Assembly (NCBI GenBank): GCA_963754335.1
Contig: CAVWFQ010000003.1
Coordinates: 1-64,000, forward strand
Direction: 5' to 3'
DNA: 64,000 nt
Origin: JBBSDP01 sp963754335
GTDB lineage: Bacteria; Planctomycetota; Phycisphaerae; Tepidisphaerales; Tepidisphaeraceae
Under the pieces are notes generated by a model, which was not told where the DNA came from, searched no databases, and was given only the letters and a program-made list of their open reading frames with translations. Shown one piece after another: positions 29,193-40,528 of this stretch. Position numbers and translations under genes: made by a program. How positions within the stretch are numbered: the stretch's first letter is position 1; each line of letters opens with the position of its first letter.

Positions 29193-30962
29193 TCAAACGT
29201 AGTCAAGTAATTGCCGGAGACAGGAACGTTCGGCCCGGCGCAGCACGATGATCCAGGTCCAGAACATCAATACGTTACGGACAGCCGCGAAAATCCACCC
29301 GGCGACAAAACCAACAAGAAATCCGTAACATAGCCCCATCATGCTGCCTGGGAGCGTCACGGAGTAGCCGGGGAAATACTGTCGAAGAAGGGCCAGATAC
29401 GGTCCAACCACCGGGCCGCTTCTCACGACGATCCAGATCGTCAGCAACCACAGTCCCAGTCCGCTCACGCTCCCCGCCGCGATGGCGACCGCCAGCTTGT
29501 CGAGCCGCGCAAAGATCAGTTCGAGGTCTTCCTCCCTGATATCCGCTTCGTGATCGGCGCGAACCTCTTCGTGATATTCCTGCTCTGCGTTGACCTTCCA
29601 CAAATCATGCTTCTCACCAGCCAGCAGGGTGCGGACCGCATAGAGGCCGGTCAGCATCGAATGGTCCTGATTGTTATAGCGATGCAGTCCGTTGCGGCCG
29701 ATGGTCCGAAAGTTCTCAAATCCATCGAGGTATTCGCGAAGGACCTCCAGATGTTCGGCGTAGCCGGAGTCATAGACGGGGTAACTCTTGGGTACGCGAA
29801 AGACGCAGCCGTCGATCACGTCTTCGGGACGCGCCAGGCCGATGGTTTCCAATTCACGGCGCGCAAGTTCGATGAGATCCTTGTCAGGCATCGACCAGAA
29901 GGGGTCGCGTTCGTTGCAGAAGTATTCAAGCCCGAGGCTGGAATGTCCGGCGTCAGGAACCATCGCCGGACTCCAATTCCCAAAATTCTGAATGCGCCCG
30001 ACCTGCACCGACGGCTCGTGAATATAGAGCCAATTGTCCGGAAACAGATCGGGTTTGCGCACGATGACGCAAACCGTGAGGAAGTCGCGATAATTGAGAT
30101 GGCGAGCCGCCTCGAGCACCGCATCAGGTGGCGGCGGATCGAGCTTGGCGATCAGTTCGCTAAGGGGAATACTCGAAAGAAAATGCGAACCGTACAGGGC
30201 GGCTGCGTTCGCCCCCGTCCCAACGGTGATGTGGGTAATTCTCCGGCCTTCGCGATGAATGATCGTTGCGTCGCTGTCGGTGCGGACTTCGCCGCCCTGA
30301 TTTCGGACACGGTCGCGGACGGCTTCCCAAAGCATTCCCGGACCGCGCACCGGATAATCGAATTGTGAAATCAGCGTCTTAATCGTCTGGCTGGGACGAA
30401 CGAACATGCTCATGACGGCGGTGCGCAAAGACAAATCTTTGATCCGCTGAGCGGCCCATTCAGCTTTCAATTCCGAGCAGGGAATGCCCCAGACTTTCTC
30501 GGTGTAGGTCTTGAAAAATGTGCGGAACAATCGTCGCCCGAAACGGTTGGTGACCCACTGCTCGAAAGTATCCTCCTGACGGCACGGAAAGAGCTTCCAT
30601 CTCAGGTAACTCAGCAGGATGAGAAAGCTCTCAACGATTCCCAAACCGAGAAGGGCGTTGGCCGGTCGTAACGGGTAATGGAAAAACCGCTTTTTGTAGA
30701 AGATGCGCGACAATCGATCCCGGCGCAGAAAATCGTCGGCCAGCACGTCGCGCCAGATGCGATTGATTTCCGCATTCTTGGTGAAAAAACGATGCCCGCC
30801 CATGTCGAAGTGATACCCTTTGTACTGCTCGGTCCGGGCAATCCCACCGATAGTAACCGACTTCTCGAGCACAACCGGTCGAACGCCGTGGCGCAAGGCC
30901 TCGTAGGCGGCAGTCAGCCCCGCCGGTCCGGCGCCAAGAATGACGAAATCGTTTCCAGTCAT
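29193..30962 (-). CDS. FAD-dependent UDP-galactopyranose-mutase-like protein with C-terminal membrane domain
   Basis: 589 residues from ATG 30962. FAD-binding FVILGAGPAGLTAAYEALRH, then VLEKSVTIGGIARTEQYKG and MGGHRFFTKN, as in UDP-galactopyranose mutase and related amine-oxidase-fold enzymes; KVWGIPCSEL and YPVYDSGYAEHL are also typical. About 100 C-terminal residues form a two-to-three-helix membrane domain (GPVVGPYLALLRQYFPG) like the next gene's product. First gene of the leftward glycan operon. Probably a nucleotide-sugar or lipid-linked-sugar mutase or oxidoreductase; the exact substrate is unknown. Confidence 0.87.
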   Translation of the reverse strand: MTGNDFVILGAGPAGLTAAYEALRHGVRPVVLEKSVTIGGIARTEQYKGYHFDMGGHRFFTKNAEINRIWRDVLADDFLRRDRLSRIFYKKRFFHYPLRPANALLGLGIVESFLILLSYLRWKLFPCRQEDTFEQWVTNRFGRRLFRTFFKTYTEKVWGIPCSELKAEWAAQRIKDLSLRTAVMSMFVRPSQTIKTLISQFDYPVRGPGMLWEAVRDRVRNQGGEVRTDSDATIIHREGRRITHITVGTGANAAALYGSHFLSSIPLSELIAKLDPPPPDAVLEAARHLNYRDFLTVCVIVRKPDLFPDNWLYIHEPSVQVGRIQNFGNWSPAMVPDAGHSSLGLEYFCNERDPFWSMPDKDLIELARRELETIGLARPEDVIDGCVFRVPKSYPVYDSGYAEHLEVLREYLDGFENFRTIGRNGLHRYNNQDHSMLTGLYAVRTLLAGEKHDLWKVNAEQEYHEEVRADHEADIREEDLELIFARLDKLAVAIAAGSVSGLGLWLLTIWIVVRSGPVVGPYLALLRQYFPGYSVTLPGSMMGLCYGFLVGFVAGWIFAAVRNVLMFWTWIIVLRRAERSCLRQLLDYV

Positions 30963-31314
30963 TGAAGTAACAGACCCTACTCGCATTTCGAAGTTGAGAG
31001 AGCAAAATTTCTGAACGGCGTTGGCAAGCGGACGATTCGCCGATCCCTACGAATCGGTTAAAGCGACTACAAGCGACAATTCCTCTATCTTAATGTCGGC
31101 GATGCAGCAAGCTTGACGAAATGGCAACACGTATTGATGCGTGTCATTCGAGTCGCGGCGGCGTGGCAGAGTCTTCGCAGAATGCGTATCGTGAGCGCTT
31201 CGGATCCAGCCGTTCAAAGCAATTGCGACTGAAAATGACTGAGCAAGACGCCCGAAGTCAGCGCCTGAAGATCGAGTTGCGAACACGGCACGGTGATCAG
31301 TTGGAGATCTCAGC
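30963..31314. other. spacer between divergent glycan and sugar-metabolism operons
   Basis: 352 bases that must hold promoters for both directions. A 65-codon frame (31121-31318) overlaps the start of the kinase gene by ATGA and is not excluded, but has no recognisable domain. I see no clear promoter boxes or hairpin. Confidence 0.4.
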
Positions 31315-32157
31315 ATGAAAATTCTCGTGCTCGATGTTGGCGGAACCCACGTTAAAATCCTCGTCACCGGACAGACCGAACCGCGAAGATTCGACTCCGG
31401 TCCGAATTTGACTCCCGACCTCATGGTCCAGGAAGTCAAGAAAGCCGCGGCGGACTGGAACTACGATGCGATCTCGATGGGCTATCCCGGTCCGGTCTTG
31501 AACAATCGGCCCATGAAAGAGCCGTGGAACCTGGGCAAGGGGTGGCTTGGATTTGATTTCGAGCGCGCCTTCGGCCACCCGGTTCGCGTGATCAACGACG
31601 CCGCGATGCAGGCGCTGGGAAGCTACAAAGGGGGCAAGATGCTCTTCCTCGGGCTGGGAACGGGGCTTGGCTCATGCATGGTCGTTGATGGAATCCTCGA
31701 ACCGATGGAGCTGGGCCATCTGCCGTACAAGAAAGCGACTTACGAGGATTATGTTGGCCAGAAGGGGATGGAAGAATTCGGCAAAAAGAAATGGCGGAAG
31801 CGCGTCAACGATGTCGTTGCCCGTCTGATCGCCGCGCTCGAACCGGATGACGTTGTCCTGGGCGGCGGTAATGTCAAGAACCTCGAATCGCTTCCGCCCG
31901 GCTGTCGCGCGGGGGACAATGCCAATGCATTCGTCGGCGGGTTCCGGCTCTGGGAGCCGGTGAACAACGCAAAATCTTCATTGGCCGTTCCATCGGCCGG
32001 TACCACGCGCAAACACGGTGATGTATCGAACGAATCCGCGGATTCCAACCGGTTTTCTCGGGAAAAAAGAAGGAGTCAAAACAATGCAAATCGGAATGAT
32101 TGGTCTCGGTCGAATGGGCGCCAATATGGTGAAGCGGCTGCTCAAGGCCGGTCATGA
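31315..32157 (+). CDS. ROK-family sugar kinase (polyphosphate glucokinase-like)
   Basis: The phosphate-binding start KILVLDVGGTHVKILVTG, the adenine or polyphosphate-site FLGLGTGLGSCMVVDG, the sugar-binding VINDAAMQALG and MELGHLPYKKATYEDYVGQK mark a ROK kinase; the sequence resembles polyphosphate glucokinases, so phosphate may come from polyphosphate or ATP. Recognisable family sequence ends near NAFVGGFRLWE (about 31960). The frame then runs 74 bases into gnd, so the real C-terminus is probably shorter and an indel is likely there. It supplies glucose-6-phosphate to the downstream zwf and gnd products. Confidence 0.87.
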   Translation: MKILVLDVGGTHVKILVTGQTEPRRFDSGPNLTPDLMVQEVKKAAADWNYDAISMGYPGPVLNNRPMKEPWNLGKGWLGFDFERAFGHPVRVINDAAMQALGSYKGGKMLFLGLGTGLGSCMVVDGILEPMELGHLPYKKATYEDYVGQKGMEEFGKKKWRKRVNDVVARLIAALEPDDVVLGGGNVKNLESLPPGCRAGDNANAFVGGFRLWEPVNNAKSSLAVPSAGTTRKHGDVSNESADSNRFSREKRRSQNNANRNDWSRSNGRQYGEAAAQGRS

Positions 32158-33104
32158 GTGCGTGGTTTACGACAGATCCGCCGAAGCCGTCGCCGAATCG
32201 AAGGATGGGGGCGCGGTCGGAACGGCATCGCTCGCCGACTTCGTCAAGGCCCTCGCCAAGCCACGAGCGGTCTGGCTGATGGTCCCCGCGGGCGTCGTGG
32301 ACGCCTCGATCCGCGATCTGCTCGCTCACCTGGAAAGCGGCGACATTCTGATCGACGGGGGAAACTCGTATTACGTCGATGATATTCGCCGCGCCAAGGA
32401 ACTGGTGCCCAAGCAGATTCATTACGTTGACGTCGGCACCAGCGGCGGGGTCTGGGGTGCCCGAGCGCGGTTACTGTCTGATGATCGGCGGCGAGACTCC
32501 CATCGTTCAGCACCTGGATCCGATCTTTGCAACGCTGGCGCCGGGCGCCGGCGATGTTCCCCGCACGGCGGGGCGCGAAAAGATCGAGGGCACCGCCGAA
32601 AACGGATATCTGCATTGCGGCCCCAATGGCGCAGGTCATTTCGTCAAGATGGTCCACAATGGCATCGAATACGGTTTGATGGCGGCGTATGCCGAAGGGC
32701 TCGGCATTCTCAAGGCCGCCAACCTCGGAAAGCGCAAGCAGGAAATCGATGCTGAAACCACTCCATTACGCGAGCCGGAGCGTTATCAGTACGACTTTAA
32801 TGTTCGCGACGTCGCCGAGGTATGGCGTCGTGGCAGCGTTGTCGCCTCCTGGCTTCTGGATCTGACGGCGGCTGCGCTGGTTCAGGATCAGGAACTGAAA
32901 AAGTTCGGCGGACGCGTCTCCGATTCAGGGGAAGGACGCTGGACCATCGCCGCCGCCATCGACGAAGCCGTTCCGGTGCCGGTACTCTCCGCGGCTCTAT
33001 ACCAGCGATTTGCTTCGCGCGGTGAAGCCGATTACCAGGACAAACTCCTCTCAGCGATGCGACTTGGATTCGGCGGGCATCTCGAAAAACCCGTCGCCGG
33101 ATAA
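32084..33104 (+). CDS. gnd: 6-phosphogluconate dehydrogenase (decarboxylating), one frameshift
   Basis: About 340 residues of the short type. N-terminal NAD(P) site IGMIGLGRMGANMVKRLL, IDGGNSYYVDD, GTSGGVWG; the frame breaks near 32460 and resumes as GYCLMIGGE, with the catalytic GPNGAGHFVKMVHNGIEYG and the SEGRWT-like GEGRWTIAAA. It converts 6-phosphogluconate to ribulose-5-phosphate. ATG 32084 follows a good AAGGAG. Length 1021 is one base over a multiple of three, and the break lies in a G-rich run. Confidence 0.93.
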
Positions 33105-33130
33105 CCCGAACGTTAGAAGAGACGAATCAT

Positions 33131-34507
33131 ATGAATCATCCCGAATCCGATGCGCTCGTTTTTTTCGGTGCGACCGGCGATCTGGCCCACAAGAAAATTT
33201 TTCCTTCGCTTCAGGCGATGGTAAAACGGGGGAACCTGAACGTACCCGTCGTCGGCGTCGCCAAGGCAGGGTGGACTCTCGACCAGCTCAAGGCTCGTGC
33301 CCGCGATGGTTGTGAAAAGTATGGCGGCGTTGATGAGGCGGCCTTCAAAAAGCTGTCCGACCTGATGCGTTACGTGGACGGCGGCTATGAAGACCCAGCC
33401 ACGTTCGTCGCACTGCGCAAGGCGCTGGAGCCGGCGAAGCGGCCGGCCCATTATCTGGCCATTCCCCCTGCGCTGTTCGGGCTGGTTGTGGGCCAGCTCG
33501 GCAATTCCGGCTGTGCCCAGGACGCCCGCGTCATCATCGAAAAACCGTTCGGCCGCGATGTTGCTTCAGCCATCGCGCTCAATCGCACCATCCTTGCCAA
33601 CTTTGATGAGAGCGCGATATTTCGTATCGATCATTACCTGGGGAAAAACCCGGTTCGCAACCTGCTCTATTTCCGATTCGCCAACGAGATCCTCGAGCCG
33701 GTCTGGAACCGCCAATACGTCGAGAGCGTGCAGATCACGATGGCCGAGAATTTCGGCGTTCAGGGGCGGGGATCGTTTTACGATCAGGTCGGCGCGATGC
33801 GCGATGTGGTGCAGAACCACCTGCTTCAGGTCGTCGCCCATCTGGCGATGGAGCCGCCGTCCGGTGGCGACGGCGAATCGATTCGCGACGAAAAGGTGAA
33901 GGTGTTCAAGGCAATGCCGCCGCTCAATCCGAGCGACGTGGTTCGCGGACAGTTTCACGGATACCTCAAAGAGCCAGGGGTCGCTGCGGATTCGAAGACC
34001 GAGACTTTTGTCGCCGCCCGCTTTGCAATCAATTCCTGGCGATGGAAAGGCGTGCCGTTCTTCATCCGCGCCGGGAAATCCCTCGCGGTCACCTGCACCG
34101 AAGCCATGGTGAGATTCCGCGAGCCGCCGCAAATCTATTCCGACAAAGCCCCGCCGGCTAATTACTTCCGATTCCGAATCAGCCCGGATGTCACCATCGC
34201 GCTCGGCACCCAGATATTGGATGACGGCGAGGCCTACGCCGGTCGATCCGTCGAACTGATGGCGACCGAAGGGGCGCAAGCCGGCGGCATGGATGCGTAT
34301 GAACGCCTCCTGCACGACGCCATGAAAGGGGACACGACGCTCTTTGCCCGCGAGGATTCCGTCGAAGAGGCGTGGCGCATCGTCCAACCTGTCCTGGGCA
34401 CGGTCACGCCGTTGTTCGAATACGATCCCAATAGCTGGGGTCCGGCCGAAGCACAGAAGATCACCGACGGATACGGTCCGTGGCATGATCCTGTAATGAA
34501 AGCGTGA
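33131..34507 (+). CDS. zwf: glucose-6-phosphate 1-dehydrogenase
   Basis: 458 residues, intact. NADP-binding LVFFGATGDLAHKKIFPSL, the catalytic RIDHYLGK, and AINSWRWKGVPFFIRAGKSL. First oxidative step of the pentose phosphate pathway. It follows gnd by 26 bases and overlaps the transketolase region, forming an operon kinase-gnd-zwf-tkt. Confidence 0.97.
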   Translation: MNHPESDALVFFGATGDLAHKKIFPSLQAMVKRGNLNVPVVGVAKAGWTLDQLKARARDGCEKYGGVDEAAFKKLSDLMRYVDGGYEDPATFVALRKALEPAKRPAHYLAIPPALFGLVVGQLGNSGCAQDARVIIEKPFGRDVASAIALNRTILANFDESAIFRIDHYLGKNPVRNLLYFRFANEILEPVWNRQYVESVQITMAENFGVQGRGSFYDQVGAMRDVVQNHLLQVVAHLAMEPPSGGDGESIRDEKVKVFKAMPPLNPSDVVRGQFHGYLKEPGVAADSKTETFVAARFAINSWRWKGVPFFIRAGKSLAVTCTEAMVRFREPPQIYSDKAPPANYFRFRISPDVTIALGTQILDDGEAYAGRSVELMATEGAQAGGMDAYERLLHDAMKGDTTLFAREDSVEEAWRIVQPVLGTVTPLFEYDPNSWGPAEAQKITDGYGPWHDPVMKA

Positions 34508-34512
34508 TTGCC

Positions 34513-36570
34513 ATGACTGAAGCACAACTGGACCTGCTTGCGATCAACACGATCCGCACGCTCTCGATCGACGCGGTGCAGCAGGCCAAGTCCGGCCATC
34601 CAGGCACGCCGATGGCGCTGGCGCCCCTGGTTTACACGATCTGGAATCGTGTCATGCGATTCGATCCGCTCGATCCGATCTGGCCCGGACGCGACCGGTT
34701 CATCCTTTCCAACGGCCACGCCTCGATGTTGCTCTGGTCTGTGTTGCACCTGAGCGGAACGCGCACGGTGAATGCCAAATACGAAAGGCTGGGGCAGGTC
34801 TCGGTTTCGCTCGACGACATCCGCCGATTTCGACAACTCGACAGCAAGGCGCCCGGCCATCCCGAATACCGCTGGGTCTCCGGCGTCGAAAGCACGACCG
34901 GCCCGCTCGGGCAGGGCGTCGCCACCAGCGTGGGGATGGCGATTGCGCAGAAGTGGCTCGCCGCCCGCTACAACCGGCCGGGGTTCGACCTCTTCGATTA
35001 CAAGATCTACGCCGTCTGCGGCGACGGCTGCATGATGGAAGGAATCGCCTCCGAGGCGGCTTCCCTCGCCGGCCATCTTGGCCTCGATAACCTCTGCTGG
35101 ATCTGGGATAACAATCACATCACCATCGAAGGCAATACGAGCATTGCCTTCACCGAAGACGTTGCGGCCCGTTTCCAGGGTTATGGCTGGAATGTACTGA
35201 GAGTCAGCGACGCCAACGACATCGATCGCATTGAACAGGCCCTGAAGACATTCGCCGACACCAAGGGCCGTCCGACCTTCATCGTTCTCGACAGTCACAT
35301 CGGCTACGGCTCTCCGCACAAGCAGGACACGGCAGCCGCTCACGGCGAGCCGCTCGGCGAGGACGAAATCAAACTTTGCAAAAAAGCTTACGGCTGGCCG
35401 GAAGACGCAAAATTCCTCGTCCCCGAAGGAGTCCGCGAACATTTTGACGCCGGCATCGGCGCTCGCGGAGCGGCGGCTCACAAAGCCTGGACCGAACTCT
35501 TTGCCGCCTATCGAAAACAATTCCCGGAGCTGGCCACGGAAATCGATCAGATGCAGCGGCGTGAGCTTCCGGCCGGCTGGGATCGCAATCTCCCCGTTTT
35601 TCCCGCCGATCCCAAAGGCGTTGCGACGCGCGATTCCTCGGGCAAGGTTCTCAATGTTCTCGCGCAGAACATTCCCTGGTTCCTTGGCGGGTCCGCGGAT
35701 CTGGGACCTTCGAACAAGACGCTTCTGACCTACCCCGGCGCTGAAAGTTTCCAGCCTGCCACGCCCGGCGGAAAAATGCTCCACTTTGGAATCCGCGAGC
35801 ATGCGATGGCGGCGATCCTCAACGGCCTGTCGCTCTCGAAGCTGCGTGGGTTCGGCGCGACCTTCTTCATTTTCAGCGATTACGCTCGTCCTGGAATCCG
35901 TTTGTCCGCCCTGATGGAATTGCCGACGATCTTCGTCTTTACGCACGATGCCATGGGGGACGGCGAAGATGGGCCGACCCACCAGCCGGTCGAGCACCTG
36001 GCTTCGCTGCGCGCGATTCCCGGCCTGGTCACGCTCCGACCCGGCGATTCCAACGAAGTCGTTGAGGCGTATCGATATGTGATGCAGTTACGGCATTCGC
36101 CGGCCGTCATCGTGCTGTCGCGCCAGCCGCTGCCGACTTTGGATCGCAGCAAATATGCGTCGGCCGCCGGAGTCGCACGCGGCGCTTACATCCTCGCCGA
36201 CGCGCCGGGCGGAAATCCCCAGGTGATCCTTATCGCCACCGGCAGCGAGGTCAGCCTGGCTGTCGACGCTCACGAAAAACTGCTGGCCGAAGGGATTCGA
36301 TCGCGCGTGGTCTCGATGCCATCGTGGGATATCTTCGAATGCCAGACCCTCGAATATCGCCAGACCGTGTTGCCGCCGAATGTCACGGCACGCGTTGCGA
36401 TCGAGCAGGCGTCAACCTTCGGCTGGGAGCGCTACGTCGGCTTGACCGGACGCGTCATCGGGATGAAAACATTCGGTGCTTCGGCTCCGCTCAAGGAACT
36501 CCAGAGAAAGTTCGGATTTGAGCCGGAGTGCGTAGTGCATGAGGCGAAGGAATTGCTGAAGCCGAAATGA
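34513..36570 (+). CDS. tkt: transketolase
   Basis: 685 residues, intact. Thiamine-diphosphate site GDGCMMEGIASEAASLAG, the N-terminal KSGHPGTPMALAP, SNGHASMLL, and the C-terminal GIREHAMAAILNGL and THDAMGDGEDGPTHQP. It moves two-carbon units between sugar phosphates. ATG 34513 is preferred; a GTG at 34504 overlapping the zwf stop is the alternative. Confidence 0.97.
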   Translation: MTEAQLDLLAINTIRTLSIDAVQQAKSGHPGTPMALAPLVYTIWNRVMRFDPLDPIWPGRDRFILSNGHASMLLWSVLHLSGTRTVNAKYERLGQVSVSLDDIRRFRQLDSKAPGHPEYRWVSGVESTTGPLGQGVATSVGMAIAQKWLAARYNRPGFDLFDYKIYAVCGDGCMMEGIASEAASLAGHLGLDNLCWIWDNNHITIEGNTSIAFTEDVAARFQGYGWNVLRVSDANDIDRIEQALKTFADTKGRPTFIVLDSHIGYGSPHKQDTAAAHGEPLGEDEIKLCKKAYGWPEDAKFLVPEGVREHFDAGIGARGAAAHKAWTELFAAYRKQFPELATEIDQMQRRELPAGWDRNLPVFPADPKGVATRDSSGKVLNVLAQNIPWFLGGSADLGPSNKTLLTYPGAESFQPATPGGKMLHFGIREHAMAAILNGLSLSKLRGFGATFFIFSDYARPGIRLSALMELPTIFVFTHDAMGDGEDGPTHQPVEHLASLRAIPGLVTLRPGDSNEVVEAYRYVMQLRHSPAVIVLSRQPLPTLDRSKYASAAGVARGAYILADAPGGNPQVILIATGSEVSLAVDAHEKLLAEGIRSRVVSMPSWDIFECQTLEYRQTVLPPNVTARVAIEQASTFGWERYVGLTGRVIGMKTFGASAPLKELQRKFGFEPECVVHEAKELLKPK

Positions 36571-36644
36571 TCGTGGAGCGCACTTGCTCCAGAGCCGCAC
36601 AAGTAAGCATACTGTCAGCGGCTGCGAGGTGGTCCCAAAAGTCT

Positions 36645-36766
36645 CCCCTCTCCGCCCGGTAATCCGGAGGAGCCGCGCACGAAGTAAGCGGGAAAGTACT
36701 CGGCAAACGAGAGAACTTTCCCGCTTACTTCGTGCGCGGCTCCTCTCAGAGTAGCGGGAGAGGGGG
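36645..36766. repeat. nested palindromic repeat, family A copy 2
   Basis: Core arms GGAGCCGCGCACGAAGTAAG (36669 on, to 36696) and CTTTCCCGCTTACTTCGTGC (36716 on, to 36743) are exact complements over 28 bases. They sit inside outer arms CCCCTCTCCGCCCGGTAAT (36645-36663) and AGAGTAGCGGGAGAGGGGG (36748-36766). It lies between the convergent tkt and DUF4142 genes, where it could also terminate both. Confidence 0.92.
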
Positions 36767-36799
36767 ATGAAACTTTGTCGCCGATTCGGTAATGCGCTC

Positions 36800-37302
36800 C
36801 TATCCGCTTGCGAGCGACTTGGCCATCTTGAGGTGGTGTTGCAAGGTGGGGAGAACTTTGGCTGCGAAGAATTTCATTTCGACGATTGTTCCGGCCCGCG
36901 ATTCTTCCTCCGTCGCCTTCACGGCGGCTTCGTGGTCGGCGACCATCTGTTTCACGTACGCCTGGTCGAGTTCGGAGCCCGTGAGCTTTTCCAGGCGTTC
37001 CAGCGCTTCTTTATCCTGGTCGTTCAATACTCGCGGTAGCTCGATCGCTTTCTCCGAGGCGATTTTCTCCAGCAGATCTTTGGCCTTCTGATGATCGTTG
37101 ACCATCTGCTCTGCAAACCGCTTCACGTCAACGCTCGCACCCCGATCCGAAACGTATTCTCCGAGGCGGATTTCCAGCATGTTGTTGCTCGCCACCCGAG
37201 CGGCGAATTGTTGGTCTGATGCCATGGATTCTTCCGCGCGGCATGGACTTGCGCGAAAAATCATCGCGGCCGTTGTTGCAAGGAAAATGAAAGTCATGTG
37301 GT

Positions 37303-37306
<4 letters not shown>
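36800..37306 (-). CDS. DUF4142-domain exported protein
   Basis: 168 residues. Signal peptide MNHMTFIFLATTAAMIFRAS, then a four-helix, ferritin-like DUF4142 domain: FAARVASNNMLEIRLGEYVS, FAEQMVNDHQKA and VKQMVADHEAAV. Members are exported and their role is not established. The start overlaps the larB stop by four bases, so the two are co-transcribed. Confidence 0.88.
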
Positions 37307-38089
<783 letters not shown>

Positions 38090-38110
38090 GGAACGCTTTC
38101 GCCGCGCCGA

Positions 38111-39168
38111 TTAGAGCGGCAGCATTTCAGCCGATGGGTAATCGTGTTGCTTCCGCCCGACGGCGGCGTCAAATTTCTTGGTGGATTTGTACATCTCCAG
38201 ATGCCCATCGCCGGCGGCATCCTTGCAGCGATCTCGCAGCGCCTGCATTTGTTCTTCGGAGAGCGGCCGAAATCCGCGGGCGACCGCGAGGTTCTGCCGC
38301 AGCACGGTGAGCGAATCGATTCCGCTGATGGTCGTCGCCACCGGCAGGCTCATCGCATAGCTGAGCGCCTCGTGAACCGTCACCGGCATGTTGAGAACCG
38401 CCTGCCCGCCGCCGCAGAGGCTCTTCATTCCGAGCGCCGCCATCCCACCCTTGACGACGAGCGGCAACACCTGCTTTTCGAAGCTGCGAAAGCTGGCGTC
38501 GAAGCAGTTGAGCGGCATCTGCACGGTGTCGAATGGATAGCCGTAGGAGAGCATCTTCAGATGGATCTGCGGATGCTTATGTCCGGTGAAACCGACGAAT
38601 CGGACTTTCCCGGCTTTCTTCGCCTCGTCGAGCGCTTCGACGACGCCGCCCTTGGCAAAATGCCATTCCGGGTCGTTGAAATAGACGCACTCGTGAATCT
38701 GCCAGACGTCGAGGTGATCAGTCTGAAGCCGCTTGAGCGACTGCTCCAGTTGCTCCATCGCCACTTTCTTGTCGCGTCCGTGGGTGCAGACCTTGGTCAT
38801 GAGCACGACCTGATCCCGTTTTCCCTTGAGCGCCCGCCCATCCACTCTTCGCTGCGCCCTTCGTGATATTCCCAGGCGTTATCGAAAAAATTCAATCCGG
38901 CGTCGATTGCCTCGGCGACGATTCGCTTCGCTTCGTCAAGCGTCGGCGCATCCGCGAGGCTGAATCCGCCAAGACCCATCGCCGAAACGCTGAGACCCGT
39001 CTTGCCGAGCGGCTTTTTCGGAATTGGCTCGGCGCTGCCCGGAGCGGTATCGGGCGCGGCGGATGACGAAGCGCCCTGCGCCAGCCCCGCGCTTGCCGCA
39101 AATGCAACAGCCTGTCCGATAAACTCCCGCCGGCCGGTATTTTCAGGTTTGTCTTGTCTGCGAGTCAT
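38111..39168 (-). CDS. Tat-exported aldo/keto reductase, one frameshift
   Basis: About 352 residues. Twin-arginine-like signal (GRREFIGQAVAFAASAGLA), then the TIM-barrel reductase: PLGKTGLSVSAMGLGGF, NFFDNAWEYHEGRSEEWMG, shift near 38840, VVLMTKVCTHG, RLQTDHLDVWQIHEC and FVGFTGHKHP. Paralogous to the next gene. An exported aldo/keto reductase in the middle of nickel-pincer genes is unusual. Confidence 0.9.
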
Positions 39169-39185
39169 GTCATCATCCTTCGCGC

Positions 39186-40315
39186 TCAGGTCGGCGACGC
39201 GCTCCGGTCACTTTCGAACATGTCCTTCACTTCCTTCTGCTGTGGATCGATCGGAAAATGATGTGGCAGCCGCGCCTGTGGGTTGTCGTAAATCAGCGAA
39301 ACCTTATACAGCTCATATCGGCCGTCCCCGGCCGGCTTCGCGCAGCGGGCGCAAAGCGCATCCATTTCCTCTTTCGACATCGGCTTGAAATTCTGGGCCA
39401 GACGCAGGTTCTGCCGCAGGATTTCCGGCGAATCGATGCCGGCGATCGTCGTCGCAACGGGAAGGCTCATTGCATAGCGAAGCATTTCTTCAGCCGTGAT
39501 AAAGCCGTTCTTGATCGCCTGGGCCGTGCCGTTCATCGGCTTCATTCCCAGCGGGGCAATGCCGCGCTTGACCAGTTCCGGCAGCACCACTGCTTCAAAA
39601 CTCAGAAAGCTGGCGTCAAACGGATTAAGCGGCATCTGCACCGCATCAAACGCATAACCCATCTGCACCATGCGCAGATGAACTTCAGGATCCTTATGGC
39701 CCGTGAACCCGACGAAGCGGACCTTTCCCTCTTTCTTCGCCTTGTCGAGCGCCTCCAGGACGCCGCCGGGTGCGTAAGCCAGGTCCGGGTCGTTATCGAA
39801 TCCAACGCCGTGAATCTGCCAGAGATCCAGATGATCGGTCTGCAGGCGTCTTAACGACTGTTCAAGCATCTCCATCGCCAGCGGCGCCTTGCGGCCGTGC
39901 GTGCAGACCTTGGTCATCAGGAACACTTTGTCGCGGCGGCCCAGCATCGCCCGGCCCATCCAGTTCTCACTCTTGCCGTTGTGATATTCCCAGCAGTTGT
40001 CGAAGAAGGTGATGCCGCCGTCGATTGCTTCATGAACGATTTTGATCGCATCTTCAACCGTCGGCACATCGCCGAGATGATGGCCACCCAGGCCGAGCAG
40101 CGAGATCTTCACGTCGGTGGCTCGGCCGAACGGACGCATCGGGATCGCGCCGGAGGTCGAATCGGATTGGAGCGTTGCCGGCGCATCGCCAGCGGATGCC
40201 CTTTTTGACGATTCCGCAACCAGTCCCAGGCCTGCCACGGCGCCGCGCGCAGGAACGCGCGCCGATCGGCGTTCGACAACCGAGAATCGTCTGCTGGATC
40301 TTGATTGGAATTCAT
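39186..40315 (-). CDS. Tat-exported aldo/keto reductase, one frameshift
   Basis: About 376 residues. ATG 40315 (MNSNQDPADDSRLSNADRRA) has GAGG upstream. A Tat-type signal DRRAFLRGAVAGLGLV is restored by joining frames near 40240. Barrel motifs are ISLLGLGGHHLGDV, TFFDNCWEYHNGKSENWMG, VFLMTKVCTHGR and RLQTDHLDLWQIHG. Near the C-terminus ALCARCAKPAGDG carries a CxxC lacking in its paralogue. 17 bases separate it from the downstream paralogue, so they form an operon. Confidence 0.9.
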
Positions 40316-40407
40316 GGGCATCCTCGTACGACCCGGTCTTGAATAACCGACCATCGCAAAAATCGTCTAGGTCGAAAGCGCACTGCTGTGCTCGCCGGGT
40401 AGGGGAA

Positions 40408-40453
40408 AATCGCGAAGGCGCAAGCGACGGTCGTCGCTTGCGCCTTCGCGATT
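40408..40453. repeat. perfect 22-base inverted repeat between divergent genes
   Basis: Arms AATCGCGAAGGCGCAAGCGA (CG) at 40408-40429 and the exact complement at 40432-40453, separated by two bases. It lies between the divergent reductase operon and larE, not at a gene end, so it is not a simple terminator. It is related to the palindrome in the lpdA linker (5546-5590). Confidence 0.92.
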
Positions 40454-40528
40454 CAATCCTTCGTTTCATTCGATGCGCCAGATTGTGCGTTGAGGCAATC
40501 TTTGACCCATGCGTATCATCCGACCCTG

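Noticed and set aside
31121..31318. 65-codon frame overlapping the start of the sugar kinase
   Set aside because: The ATGA overlap is attractive, but there is no clear ribosome binding site, no domain and no way to judge conservation.
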